Virus record (IMG/VR): IMGVR_UViG_3300009545_000642
Location: 1-38,663 of that record
Length of the DNA stretch: 38,663 nt
Direction: 5' to 3' (one strand)
Origin: a virus
A program made the position numbers and the translations under genes. This document shows positions 1 to 7,501 of the stretch, in pieces. Under the pieces are notes generated by a model that saw only the letters and a program-made list of their open reading frames with translations, did no database searches and was not told the origin of the DNA. Position 1 is the first letter of the stretch. Each line of letters opens with the position of its first letter.

Positions 1-1173
1 TTAGGTGTCGGAGACGGGGTCAACCACCGGTCGCGAGTGATCGTAGTGATTGACCATTTGCATCGTCTTGTGTCCGCTGGCTAGCTGTTTCTCGGCTTTA
101 TTCCCCTTGGTATCGGTGATAGCGCGATGCTTGATTGCGTGCAGTCCGAACTTCTCTTCGGGGGCGAGTACGCCAGTAGTGATCGCGGTGGCGATGGCTC
201 GGCGCCACGCGCTTGACATCGTGCTCTTGATTACTGGTCGCCCTGTCTCCGCCACCACTAGATAGCGATCTTGGGGACGATGGGGGATTGGTAGGCGCTT
301 GCCGGCCCATATGCCCTGGCGGCGGACCTTGAGCCATTCCCACGCCTCGCGTAGCGGTGGCGACCAGCGCGTGATATTGCCCAGGCTCCCTTTACGCCGA
401 TCCACGATGACCCCTTCGTTCGTCTCGTCTGCATCGGTCAGGCTGCGCACTTCCACACTACGCATACGGCATTCGTAGGCGATCACTGCGACAGCCCACA
501 CGTACGGCGCCAGTGAGCCCTTGGTGCGGGTAGGAAGGCCGCCGCGGCGTTTGAATAGGGCCACCACAGCTTTCATCGTCACCAAGTCAGGCATGCGATG
601 GGCCCCCACCTCGGACGGCATGTCCACGCCCTGCGCTGCATTGAACTTGCACAGACCGCGGGGCATTCCCCACACGAACGCTGCGGAAAGGTAGCGCTGT
701 ACATGCGCGCCACTGGACGGCGTCCTCTTTTCGGCGTCGTCGTCGTGCCTCCGCTTGCCATCGGCCACCGCATCCACCAGCACCTGCACTACAGGCAGGT
801 CAACCTTGCGGAGCTTGAGCTTGCCGAAGGGCACTCCCAGCTTGGTCTGGAATCCGTTGATGATCTTCCGGCAACGGATGTAGTCCTCTTGGGTGTCCTG
901 AGCCAGCTTGCGGAACGCCGCCGACTTCGCATGCTGGTCGAGCAGGAAATCGAGCGTATCTCGGTCGATACCTGCAAGGCATTCCATGGCGTGGTGAAGG
1001 TCGGACAATAGCGCGTCCTCCCCTCCGAGGCGCCGCAAGCGCGGCGCCTCTCCTTCCACCATCGTGTACCAATACCGGTCGCGCCGGTTCCAGTAACACC
1101 CGGCAGGCAGCAAAGACTGCTGGATGTGGGCCGGGATGCTAGGGTCGTGTTTCCGTTTGCGGCCCTTGGTCAT
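1..1173 (-). CDS. int: phage integrase (tyrosine recombinase)
   Basis: Site-specific recombinase expected to integrate and excise this prophage at its att sites. The 390-aa protein has the tyrosine recombinase C-terminal domain: first catalytic Arg in RSVE (R238), an HAIK box (H345, K348), SGHK (H368) and the nucleophile in NHYDH (Y377). The second catalytic Arg of the usual HxxR box is Lys here, a conservative change. The reading frame is open further upstream, but the ATG at 1173 overlaps the stop of the upstream small gene (ATGA), which decides the start. It is the last gene of the leftward early operon, unlike P2, where int is the first early gene beside the repressor. The attachment site probably lies just left of the window. 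Confidence 0.93.
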   Translation of the reverse strand: MTKGRKRKHDPSIPAHIQQSLLPAGCYWNRRDRYWYTMVEGEAPRLRRLGGEDALLSDLHHAMECLAGIDRDTLDFLLDQHAKSAAFRKLAQDTQEDYIRCRKIINGFQTKLGVPFGKLKLRKVDLPVVQVLVDAVADGKRRHDDDAEKRTPSSGAHVQRYLSAAFVWGMPRGLCKFNAAQGVDMPSEVGAHRMPDLVTMKAVVALFKRRGGLPTRTKGSLAPYVWAVAVIAYECRMRSVEVRSLTDADETNEGVIVDRRKGSLGNITRWSPPLREAWEWLKVRRQGIWAGKRLPIPHRPQDRYLVVAETGRPVIKSTMSSAWRRAIATAITTGVLAPEEKFGLHAIKHRAITDTKGNKAEKQLASGHKTMQMVNHYDHSRPVVDPVSDT

Positions 1174-1397
1174 AGCACCTCGTCCGGCCGATAGGCACCG
1201 ACGCGCTTGTTCGCTAACCCCACGCCCATCGATTCGTTGACTGCTTCGAGCGTGGTCCATGGGCCATCGCCGCCCTCCTTGATGCGGATGTTTTGGCTTT
1301 GCGCCCACCGGCGTATTGCGGCTGCCGAGGACTTGCCCGAAAGCTTCTTAAGTACCTCGGGCAGGATGATGTGCTTGCTTGCATCGCCTCCTAGCAC
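1170..1397 (-). CDS. small basic protein, candidate excisionase/DNA-binding
   Basis: 75-aa protein from a GTG start, coupled to int by an ATGA overlap. A short helical basic N-terminal part (LPEVLKKLSGKSSAAAIRRW) is followed by a segment with GPWTTLEAVNES, a layout common in small phage winged-helix or excisionase-like proteins that sit immediately before integrases. Position and size fit an Xis-type directionality factor or a DUF4224-like protein, but no diagnostic motif is visible, so the function is inferred from context only. The start is uncertain: an AGGAGG lies within the first codons of this frame rather than upstream, so translation may depend on the preceding gene. Confidence 0.6.
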   Translation of the reverse strand: MLGGDASKHIILPEVLKKLSGKSSAAAIRRWAQSQNIRIKEGGDGPWTTLEAVNESMGVGLANKRVGAYRPDEVL

Positions 1398-1436
1398 GTG
1401 ACCACCGTTCCTTGGATGACGTCGCCCTGTGACCTC

Positions 1437-1745
1437 TCAGCCATGGCCGGCCTCCCTGCCGTATTTCTGTCGAATACGCGCCACCCTGCCCGGCGGAGGA
1501 AGGGGCAGCGCGAGTGGCATCTGCGTGAATTTCCGGCCCCACTCTGCCTCTGCGGCCTGCAGCTCGGCGTGCATGCCGGTGCTACGGCCGCAGACACATT
1601 CCAGGCTATGTCGAAGCGCGGGCACCACGTACTGCATGGTTTCGCGACGCGTGCGGCCGCGACACTCGATATGGCGTGGCTCGCTGTGGCATTCCGTACA
1701 TGGCCAGAAGCGTCCTGCCGGTTCGCGGATGTGCTGCTGAAACAT
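1437..1745 (-). CDS. small Cys-rich (zinc-binding?) phage protein
   Basis: About 102 aa. Contains CTEC, then IEC and CVC cysteines in its first half, suggesting a small zinc-binding module; the C-terminal half is Pro/Arg-rich. The ATG at 1745 is preferred because GGAGG lies 8 nt upstream; a TTG at 1751 overlaps the stop of the upstream gene. It is translationally close to the 153-aa gene before it and belongs to the leftward early operon. Short proteins of this sort are common in the early region of P2-like phages; no specific function is recognised. Confidence 0.7.
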   Translation of the reverse strand: MFQQHIREPAGRFWPCTECHSEPRHIECRGRTRRETMQYVVPALRHSLECVCGRSTGMHAELQAAEAEWGRKFTQMPLALPLPPPGRVARIRQKYGREAGHG

Positions 1746-1747
1746 GC

Positions 1748-2209
1748 TCAAGCCTCCCCCGCACGGACGGCATGGAAACCCCAGACATTCGGTGCGTGAA
1801 GTAGCCCATCGCGCTGCATTCGGGCGAGCATCCGGCGCGCCTTGGCGGGACCGATGAGGATCATTTCCACAGGCATACGCAGCGAGGCGCCGCCGTGGCG
1901 AAGCACAGCCAACAGCAGACGTGCGTATTCCAGGTCGGCGGTCTTGGTCGTAGCCTGGTCCGGCGTGGCCTCGGCAAGCTTCTCACGGCATGCCTCGCGC
2001 AGGCAGATACCTTGCGTGTCCGAGATGTAGCCCAGAGTGACGGCCAAGCCAATGGCGCCCGTCAGATAGGCCAGATGACTTGGCAGGGCATATGGATGCT
2101 GCGCCGTATCGCGGGCCAGAGTTTCCGCCTGGCGCAGCACGATGCCTTCGACGCTCGCATGGTCCGTCGTGCCGGCACGGCGGCGTCCCATGTGTTGTTT
2201 ATCGACCAT
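1748..2209 (-). CDS. hypothetical early phage protein
   Basis: 153-aa mostly helical protein, not recognised. The ATG has GGAGG 8 nt upstream, inside the end of rdgC, and there are only 3 nt between the rdgC stop and this start, so it is certainly part of the same operon. The central part contains a moderately hydrophobic stretch (LAYLTGAIGLAVTLGYI, about residues 47-63) that could be one membrane segment or a buried helix. The C-terminal part (KARRMLARMQRDGLL) looks like a helix-turn-helix edge. No function is assigned. Confidence 0.7.
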   Translation of the reverse strand: MVDKQHMGRRRAGTTDHASVEGIVLRQAETLARDTAQHPYALPSHLAYLTGAIGLAVTLGYISDTQGICLREACREKLAEATPDQATTKTADLEYARLLLAVLRHGGASLRMPVEMILIGPAKARRMLARMQRDGLLHAPNVWGFHAVRAGEA

Positions 2210-2212
2210 GGC

Positions 2213-3115
2213 TCACGCCTCCGCGGGGCGGGGGAGGGCGAAGGTGGTTTCGATGAAAGCCAACAACCGCCGCACCTCCAACGTGGCGAGGGCCAACTCG
2301 CTTTCCACCTGCATATCGTGGCTGTCCGGATCTGCCTGCTCAGTGGTGACGATGTCGAGCGGACGCAGGCGCGTGATGGCCAGGTCGTGCGATAGCACTA
2401 GGCTCAGGCGGCCATCGAACACGAGGCCCACCTGATACGCCTGCTTGCCACCGCGCAGGTGCTCCTTGATCTCGTCCGCGTCCAGCGCCTGCCGGCGGCA
2501 CCGTACAAGGGCGCCGCTGGGCGTGGCGGGGTCACGCAGCTCGCACTCGTCGCCGAGGCCCAGCAGGGCCGGCAGCGTATCGTTGGCCAGCCAGTCGGTG
2601 AGTAACACGCGTGGCGCGTCGGCGGGAGCCAGCGGCACCGCAGGGAAAGAACCAAACGCCTCGCGCAGCGCCGATAGCGTCAGCTCCGCATAGCGCCGGC
2701 TCGGTGTATCGATGACCAGCCAGCCGTGGTTGGGGTCGATCCAGCCGGCAATGCGGCGGGAGGTCACGGGCGCGTGCGGCAGCATCGCCTGCACTACGTC
2801 CTCATGGAGCTGCTTACGCTCCTTGCGGCCGACCCGGCGGCCCTCTTGAGCGGTGATGGCTTGCACCTTCTTCGCTACTGCGTCGCGGACGGATGAAGCC
2901 GGCAGTACGCGCTCGGCCTGCACGAACACGAAGCCGTGGCAACCATTGGCCGCGACCGTGAGGCGGTCATCCAGCAAACCGTACGGCGACCCAAAGCCAT
3001 GCGTGGCGGGCTCCTGCGGGCCGGGTTCACGTACGCGGTGGCGAGCCAGGTCCGCGGCAATGTCGTGGGAGGGCGAGGTGCCGAAACGGAACAGGGAAAG
3101 GTTGCGGGGAAACAT
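2213..3115 (-). CDS. rdgC: recombination-associated protein RdgC
   Basis: 300-aa RdgC homologue. The family forms a ring-shaped DNA-binding dimer that modulates RecA-dependent recombination. The N-terminus MFPRNLSLFRF matches the typical RdgC opening (MxWFKNLxxYR-like), and full-family length, SPYG and the C-terminal LEVRRLL helix agree. The longer open frame upstream is rejected because the ATG at 3115 has GAGGTG 5 nt upstream. It lies in the early operon between a small membrane protein and two unknown small genes. A phage-borne copy could protect replicating phage DNA or modulate host RecA; that role is inference. Confidence 0.9.
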   Translation of the reverse strand: MFPRNLSLFRFGTSPSHDIAADLARHRVREPGPQEPATHGFGSPYGLLDDRLTVAANGCHGFVFVQAERVLPASSVRDAVAKKVQAITAQEGRRVGRKERKQLHEDVVQAMLPHAPVTSRRIAGWIDPNHGWLVIDTPSRRYAELTLSALREAFGSFPAVPLAPADAPRVLLTDWLANDTLPALLGLGDECELRDPATPSGALVRCRRQALDADEIKEHLRGGKQAYQVGLVFDGRLSLVLSHDLAITRLRPLDIVTTEQADPDSHDMQVESELALATLEVRRLLAFIETTFALPRPAEA

Positions 3116-3123
3116 CGGGCACC

Positions 3124-3294
3124 TCAGCGGGGCAGGAAGGGGAGAAGGGTGCAGGCGGCCAGCAGCAGGCCGGCCAGGAAAGCGACGAACAGGTCCGGAT
3201 CGCCATAGGGCCGAGACCGGCCGTCGCCGGGGACGGGGGGGCGCGTACACTGCAGTTGGGGGCCGTGTGCCGGCCGGATGCGCATCGTGTGCAT
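3124..3294 (-). CDS. small membrane protein, 56 aa
   Basis: Short ORF just upstream of rdgC (8-nt gap). The ATG at 3294 has a very good ribosome-binding site (AAGGAG, 8-nt spacer). The N-terminal half is polar and Pro/Arg-rich; the C-terminal part from about residue 37 (DLFVAFLAGLLLAACTLLPF) is one clear transmembrane segment ending in PR. Such a small single-pass protein in the early operon could be a superinfection-exclusion or lysis-timing factor, but no family is recognised. Confidence 0.6.
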   Translation of the reverse strand: MHTMRIRPAHGPQLQCTRPPVPGDGRSRPYGDPDLFVAFLAGLLLAACTLLPFLPR

Positions 3295-3329
3295 GGTGTG
3301 TGCTCCTTCGGTGGTATCAGGCGGTGCGT

Positions 3330-3351
3330 GGGGAGTGCACGAACACTCCCC
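3330..3351. terminator. hairpin between primase and the small membrane gene
   Basis: Perfect 8-bp inverted repeat GGGGAGTG / CACTCCCC with a 6-nt loop, in the 94-nt gap downstream of the primase gene. There is no T-run on either side, so it is more likely an attenuator, RNA processing or mRNA-stabilising hairpin than an intrinsic terminator. Confidence 0.4.
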
Positions 3352-3388
3352 CGGCCCCCGCCGCGGGTGAGCCGGGGTGACCGGCAAA

Positions 3389-6046
3389 TCAGTCGTCCGG
3401 GGACATGCGGAAGATCCAGCAGCGCACGGTGGCCGGTCCGGTCGTGCGAATGGCGCTGCGGACGGCGCGGCTGGATTCGAGGAACTTGTGGCGCTTGCTG
3501 GTCGGCAGGTGTTCGCGCAGCTCCGCCAAGGTCGGCACGTCACGCCAACGCTCGGTCGCCATTTCCAGCCATTCGTGGATGTTGACCGCGATCAGGCTCT
3601 TGTCGGCGCTGTGGTTGAGGTACGGGCGCTCGCCTCGGCCGTTCAGTTCGTGGAAGCGCTCCCAGAAACTGACGACTACCTCATGGTCGGAAGTGATCAC
3701 CTTCTGCCGTTCTTCGGTCATGGTGGCCAGTTGCTGCAGGGTCGCCTCGCGGTAAGGGGCGACGCCCGGCACGACCAGTTCCAGCGCCTCGGCCATGGCC
3801 ATCAGCTGCGCATGATTCTTCGCCAAACGCACGCTCTTTACCTTCGGGTTGTCCAGCAGCTGGCGTTCGTACACGGGCATGCGCTCGGTGAAGCACGCCA
3901 TGACCTTGGCTTCGGCGCGCGCGGCGGCGATAACGAAATAGCTCAGCTCGTCGGCGGTCATCGCATTCAAGAGGTCCGCCTTGCGCTTGCCTTCGTCGGA
4001 GTGGCCCTCGCGGGTCATGTACACATGGCAGATGCGCTGCATCACCGCGTCATCGGCTTTCACAGGACGGTTCTGTTCGATCACGATGGCCGCGCGGAAG
4101 GGCGGTTCGTAGGTGTCGTTGCCCACGCTTTTGACGCCGGTCGTGCGGGTGCTGCGGCCGTTGAATAGCGATTTCAGTTCGTCGAAATCGAACTTGACGG
4201 TTTTGGTGGACGTCTCGCCGCGGTCGCCTTCCATCAACACGACCGGTAGGTTGGCCACCTGCACGAAGGTGCGAGCGCGGCCCGCCGGCGTGGCCTTGGC
4301 CGGGTCGAAGCCTTCGTAGGTCGGACGCCCGAGCAGGCGATTGAGGAACATCACCAGGGAGGTCTTGCCCGAACCGCCTTCACCAACCATCTCGAAGAAC
4401 GGAAAGCTTTCCTGTACGGCACGTACCTGTTCGGCAAACAGCGATGCAAACCAGAAGGTCAGCGCGACCATGCCCTTGGGGCCGTAGACCTCGAACAGCA
4501 GTTTCGGCCACGATTGATTGAAGCGGTTGGCGTCGGTGTGGATGCGGTGATGCACCGAGCTGGTGGTCTTGATGTTCGAGCGCTTATCCAGCTCGAAGTA
4601 ATCCTCGTCGTTGATCTCGATCATGCGGCCGTCCTTGATCGCGACTTCGCCGAACACGTAGGCGCCGTGCTCCTTGGAGTAGCCGATGAAATCAATGGTC
4701 TCCACGTGCTTGAGGCGCGACAGGCGCTCGCCGTAGGTGCGGGTCAGCTGCTCCTTGGTCCCCATCCATGACGCGCCCGACATGATCGACAGCAAGCGCA
4801 CATCGAATTGCGAGGCGGTGGCGACGTGTTCTGGTTTGAAGGCGGCCTTTACCGTCTTCTGCGCGGGCGCGGTGACGCGGAAGAAGTACTGCGATTCCTC
4901 GGTGACCGCGTTGCGCTGGAAGTACAGCGGCACGGGATGGCAGGGGGCGAGCAGATCGATGGCGCCGGCCTGCTGCAACGCCTTGTCGCGGCGCTCCTCC
5001 TCGTCCAGCTCGTCGGCCTTCTCCTCCAACGCCTGCATGGCCTTGTCGTAGCGTGCTTCGTTGAGCGCGTACCAATACAGCTTGTCGCTGAAATCCAGCG
5101 GGAAGCTCTTGTAGCCCTTGCGCTTGTAGATCAGGCGCGCCTTCTCCGCGACGGAGCCGGCGATCACCAGGGCGCCCTCGTGGCGATACTCGTCCAGGTG
5201 CGTGGCGGTCAGCCGGTCGCGCTGGTACGCCTCGTTCCAGTCAAGCTTGCGATCTTCGGAGTGTTGGGGAATAACGGCGGCGCCGGCCATCCAGGCCTCC
5301 TGACGGGCGCGTTCCACCCAGCGCTGGATGTATTCCAGCCCGGCGGCGTCGCCATCGAGCGCCCACACCAGACGCGGTCGCCGGGCGCCTTCGGGGAACA
5401 GCTCCGCCAGCGTGTAGTTGGGAAAATTGTTGGTGGACATCGCCGAGATGGCCGGGATGCCGGCGAGGCACAGCGCGATGGCGTCGAAGATGCCTTCAAC
5501 GATCCATAGTTCCTTGATGTCAGCCAGCTCGATGAGCGTGGCCGGTGGTACCCAGGCGCGACCCCGATAGGACTTGCCCGGCTGAAAGCGGGCTTTCTTC
5601 TTGCCGAAGCGGGACGGCTGATCGATCAGGCGCTCCCAGTACGCACCGCCGGGCAACGCGAAGCGCACGGTGGCGGTGCTGATATTGAGGTCGCGGTCGT
5701 GGAACCATTCCTGCGTGTAGGCGCCCTTGAGCTTCTCGATGGCGAAGCCCCGCGCATGGATCAGGTACGCGTCGGCAGCGGCCAGGGGTGCCTCTTTGGT
5801 GCTGGGATAGCGATCCGACCAGGACTGGAACAGATCCTCGTAGAGGTCTTTGGCATAGCCTTCCCAGCGGCATTTGTTGATGCGTCCGCAGCGCACCACC
5901 CACGGCGCAGGGGCGTGGGCATACAGCTCCTTCTTGCCACATTGTGGGCAGGTGCCCTCCTGTAGCCAGCGGCCGTCGGTGGTCTCTTTGAGGCCGAAAT
6001 CGAGCTGCAGCTGTCGGCGGATGTCGGCGAGCAGGTCGTAGTTCAC
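3389..6046 (-). CDS. phage primase/helicase (zinc finger, TOPRIM, P-loop ATPase)
   Basis: 885-aa replication protein, the largest early gene. An N-terminal zinc finger (C33-x2-C36 ... C53-x5-C59) is followed by a TOPRIM primase core (WIVEGIFDAIAL with E184; WALDGDAAG with D231/D233) and a C-terminal P-loop ATPase (GEGGSGKTS, 555-563), the architecture of phage and satellite primase-helicases that start replication. It takes the place of P2 gpA, so replication may be primase-driven and not P2-type rolling circle (inference). The start is the GTG at 6046: it overlaps the upstream stop (GTGA) and has GGAGG about 7 nt upstream. A start at 6136 would run deep into the preceding gene. Confidence 0.9.
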   Translation of the reverse strand: MNYDLLADIRRQLQLDFGLKETTDGRWLQEGTCPQCGKKELYAHAPAPWVVRCGRINKCRWEGYAKDLYEDLFQSWSDRYPSTKEAPLAAADAYLIHARGFAIEKLKGAYTQEWFHDRDLNISTATVRFALPGGAYWERLIDQPSRFGKKKARFQPGKSYRGRAWVPPATLIELADIKELWIVEGIFDAIALCLAGIPAISAMSTNNFPNYTLAELFPEGARRPRLVWALDGDAAGLEYIQRWVERARQEAWMAGAAVIPQHSEDRKLDWNEAYQRDRLTATHLDEYRHEGALVIAGSVAEKARLIYKRKGYKSFPLDFSDKLYWYALNEARYDKAMQALEEKADELDEEERRDKALQQAGAIDLLAPCHPVPLYFQRNAVTEESQYFFRVTAPAQKTVKAAFKPEHVATASQFDVRLLSIMSGASWMGTKEQLTRTYGERLSRLKHVETIDFIGYSKEHGAYVFGEVAIKDGRMIEINDEDYFELDKRSNIKTTSSVHHRIHTDANRFNQSWPKLLFEVYGPKGMVALTFWFASLFAEQVRAVQESFPFFEMVGEGGSGKTSLVMFLNRLLGRPTYEGFDPAKATPAGRARTFVQVANLPVVLMEGDRGETSTKTVKFDFDELKSLFNGRSTRTTGVKSVGNDTYEPPFRAAIVIEQNRPVKADDAVMQRICHVYMTREGHSDEGKRKADLLNAMTADELSYFVIAAARAEAKVMACFTERMPVYERQLLDNPKVKSVRLAKNHAQLMAMAEALELVVPGVAPYREATLQQLATMTEERQKVITSDHEVVVSFWERFHELNGRGERPYLNHSADKSLIAVNIHEWLEMATERWRDVPTLAELREHLPTSKRHKFLESSRAVRSAIRTTGPATVRCWIFRMSPDD

Positions 6047-6345
6047 GACTGCGCCTCCGCGGTGTTGCCGGCGATGGGATGCCAGAGCATGCCGGCGGGG
6101 CCGCACGCGGCGTCCTGACGGCGCATGACATCGCACGCGATGCCCAGGTACTCAGTCTCGCCGTCAGCAAGGTCGAGCGCGTGTTCCTCACCGCGGCTCG
6201 CGGTCACCGGTGCGCAGTGCGGCGGAAGGGTGCACAGGTGCACGGTATCGGCGAACTGCTGGTGGAACAGGCAGGTGACGCAGTGGATGACGTCCGCGCT
6301 TATACGCGGCGACCGAGGAAGATTCATGAGACAAGCCGTGTCCAT
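6043..6345 (-). CDS. hypothetical early phage protein
   Basis: Up to 100 aa, coupled to the primase by a 4-nt GTGA overlap. Contains several Cys and His residues (IHCVTCLFH and a later CTLPPHC), which could make a small metal-binding site. Two ATG starts are possible (6345 or 6327) and neither has a convincing ribosome-binding site. No family is recognised. Confidence 0.6.
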   Translation of the reverse strand: MDTACLMNLPRSPRISADVIHCVTCLFHQQFADTVHLCTLPPHCAPVTASRGEEHALDLADGETEYLGIACDVMRRQDAACGPAGMLWHPIAGNTAEAQS

Positions 6346-6404
6346 GCCGGCAGCCCGAAGGCTGCCAGTCGTATGATCAAGAGGGAGGGAGGGGGGAGCG
6401 CCGC

Positions 6405-6797
6405 TTAGAAGTCGGCGCGGCGTCCACAGCGCGCGGCGGCGAGGTCGCCGTCCTGCGTGGTGGTGCGATGCTCGTCGGCGAGCGTGAGCAGTTCGCTCGC
6501 GGTGAAGGCGATCAGCCGGCCCGTGCGCGGGCTGGTGATGTACACCACGGCACTCGTGCTGTGGTGGATGTCGACGTAAGCCGGTACGCGGCGCGCCTGA
6601 TGGGCCGCTAAGGCGTGCATGGCATCGTTCGTGGCGGTGCGTTGGCTGATGTCAAAACGAATCATCAGTTCGGCAGCGCAGCGAGCGACGAGCTGCTGTT
6701 CATCCAAATGCTGTGCAGCCTGCTGTTCCATAAAGGCGGATGCCATCCGAAAGCGCGCCTCAGCCGTGTTGTGGTGGTCGGTGTCGATGGTGAGCAC
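6405..6797 (-). CDS. hypothetical early phage protein
   Basis: 130 aa from the GTG at 6797, which has AGGA 6 nt upstream and begins 13 nt after the ogr-like stop; the longer open frame would overlap the ogr-like gene by 100 nt. Predicted to be mainly helical in its first half (MASAFMEQQAAQHLDEQQL) with a short beta-rich part after residue 70 (AYVDIHHSTSAVVYITSP). No function is recognised. It lies between the late activator and the primase and is followed by about 60 nt without a gene. Confidence 0.65.
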   Translation of the reverse strand: MLTIDTDHHNTAEARFRMASAFMEQQAAQHLDEQQLVARCAAELMIRFDISQRTATNDAMHALAAHQARRVPAYVDIHHSTSAVVYITSPRTGRLIAFTASELLTLADEHRTTTQDGDLAAARCGRRADF

Positions 6798-6810
6798 GGG
6801 AATCCTGGGG

Positions 6811-7137
6811 TTAGTGGAGCGCAGGCAGTACGGGTGTGTGATCCGGGGGAGCTGATGGCACCATCGAGGTGGAAGGCACGGTGACTTCGGCGGTGCGTGG
6901 CATGACGATGTCATTGGCGCGCCGTTCCACCATCGGCGGTGACGCGTTGTCCGAAGGAGGTAAGCGCGGGATCAGGGTGCGCACGATGCCTAAATGGCCG
7001 ACGAAGCGGCACAGGCAGTCCTCATTGACGCAGTCGAAGTAAATCTCGCGCACGTGGTCGCTCAGCAGACGGGAGGTGATGGTGCGTACCCGTCCGCCGC
7101 ATTCGGGACAGGGCATGGAATTCCTGTTCGATGCCAT
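6811..7137 (-). CDS. ogr: Ogr/Delta-type late gene activator
   Basis: Zinc-finger transcription activator expected to bind upstream of late promoters and contact the RNA polymerase alpha subunit. The N-terminal part has C10-x2-C13-x22-C36-x4-C41, exactly the spacing of P2 Ogr / P4 Delta, plus the surrounding pattern (CPECGGRV, TSR, Y-x-D-C-x-N). P2 Ogr has 72 aa; this one is 108 aa with an extra Pro-rich tail. The ATG at 7137 has GAGGG 7 nt upstream, overlapping the stop of the preceding gene. Here it is the second gene of the early operon, so late activation is tied directly to release of repression. The probable targets are the two GTTCTG-N12-CAGAAC sites. Confidence 0.88.
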   Translation of the reverse strand: MASNRNSMPCPECGGRVRTITSRLLSDHVREIYFDCVNEDCLCRFVGHLGIVRTLIPRLPPSDNASPPMVERRANDIVMPRTAEVTVPSTSMVPSAPPDHTPVLPALH

Positions 7138-7140
7138 CGT

Positions 7141-7392
7141 TCAACCCTCGTACACCGGCGCTACGCATGCTTCCTCGCGCTGAGCCTCGCGCGACAACAG
7201 ATAGCTGGGCAGGCCGTGCTGGAACACTGCCAGCACGATGGACGCCACGCTGCATTGGTTCTCTCGTGAAAGAGCGACACAGGCAGTGAATTGATCAGGA
7301 AGCAAGCCCACGCTAACCCGCGGCCGCCTTTCCTGGCCGCGAGGCGCATAGGTCGTGGGTTTGGTGCTAGCAAGGGAGTTAGCGATGCGCAT
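7141..7392 (-). CDS. ribbon-helix-helix-like small regulator (Cox-position)
   Basis: 83 aa, first gene of the leftward early operon, divergent from the repressor. After an Arg/Pro-rich start, the segment RVSVGLLPDQFTACVALSRE continuing to SVASIVLAVFQHGL has the beta-helix-helix rhythm of RHH (CopG/Arc-like) DNA-binding proteins. By position it corresponds to P2 Cox, which represses the lysogenic promoter and assists excision; that is inference. The ATG at 7392 has no obvious Shine-Dalgarno. Confidence 0.6.
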   Translation of the reverse strand: MRIANSLASTKPTTYAPRGQERRPRVSVGLLPDQFTACVALSRENQCSVASIVLAVFQHGLPSYLLSREAQREEACVAPVYEG

Positions 7393-7424
7393 GGGTTACG
7401 ATCACGAAGTTGAGCACTTCGATG

Positions 7425-7453
7425 ATGTTATTTCACAACGGGTGAAATCGCAA
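7425..7453 (-). promoter_or_regulatory. early leftward promoter with operator in its spacer
   Basis: On the minus strand, TTGCGA (7448-7453) and TAACAT (7425-7430) are separated by exactly 17 bp, a plausible sigma70 promoter (4/6 and 4/6 matches) starting about 26 nt before the first early gene. The spacer is occupied by operator 1, so bound repressor would block polymerase directly. Confidence 0.6.
7430..7448. promoter_or_regulatory. repressor operator 1
   Basis: 19-bp palindrome ATTTCACAACGGGTGAAAT: 7-bp perfect arms ATTTCAC / GTGAAAT around a 5-bp spacer. It lies inside the early promoter and is repeated 40 bp away as operator 2, so it is very likely bound by the adjacent CI-like repressor. 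Confidence 0.75.
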
Positions 7454-7469
7454 CGGGTTGTTCGGCAAA

Positions 7470-7488
7470 ATTTCATACCAGGTGAAAT
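7470..7488. promoter_or_regulatory. repressor operator 2
   Basis: Second 19-bp site, ATTTCATACCAGGTGAAAT, same architecture as operator 1 with one arm mismatch (CAT for CAC). Centre-to-centre distance to operator 1 is 40 bp, close to four helical turns, which would allow cooperative binding on one face. It ends 14 nt before the repressor start, suggesting autoregulation. Confidence 0.72.
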
Positions 7489-7501
7489 CGGAGAGGCCCG
7501 A

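Noticed and set aside
7355-7501. N-terminal extension of the repressor from the first in-frame start
   Set aside because: It would translate both operator palindromes and has no family similarity; a TTG with a good ribosome-binding site starts exactly where CI-type proteins begin.
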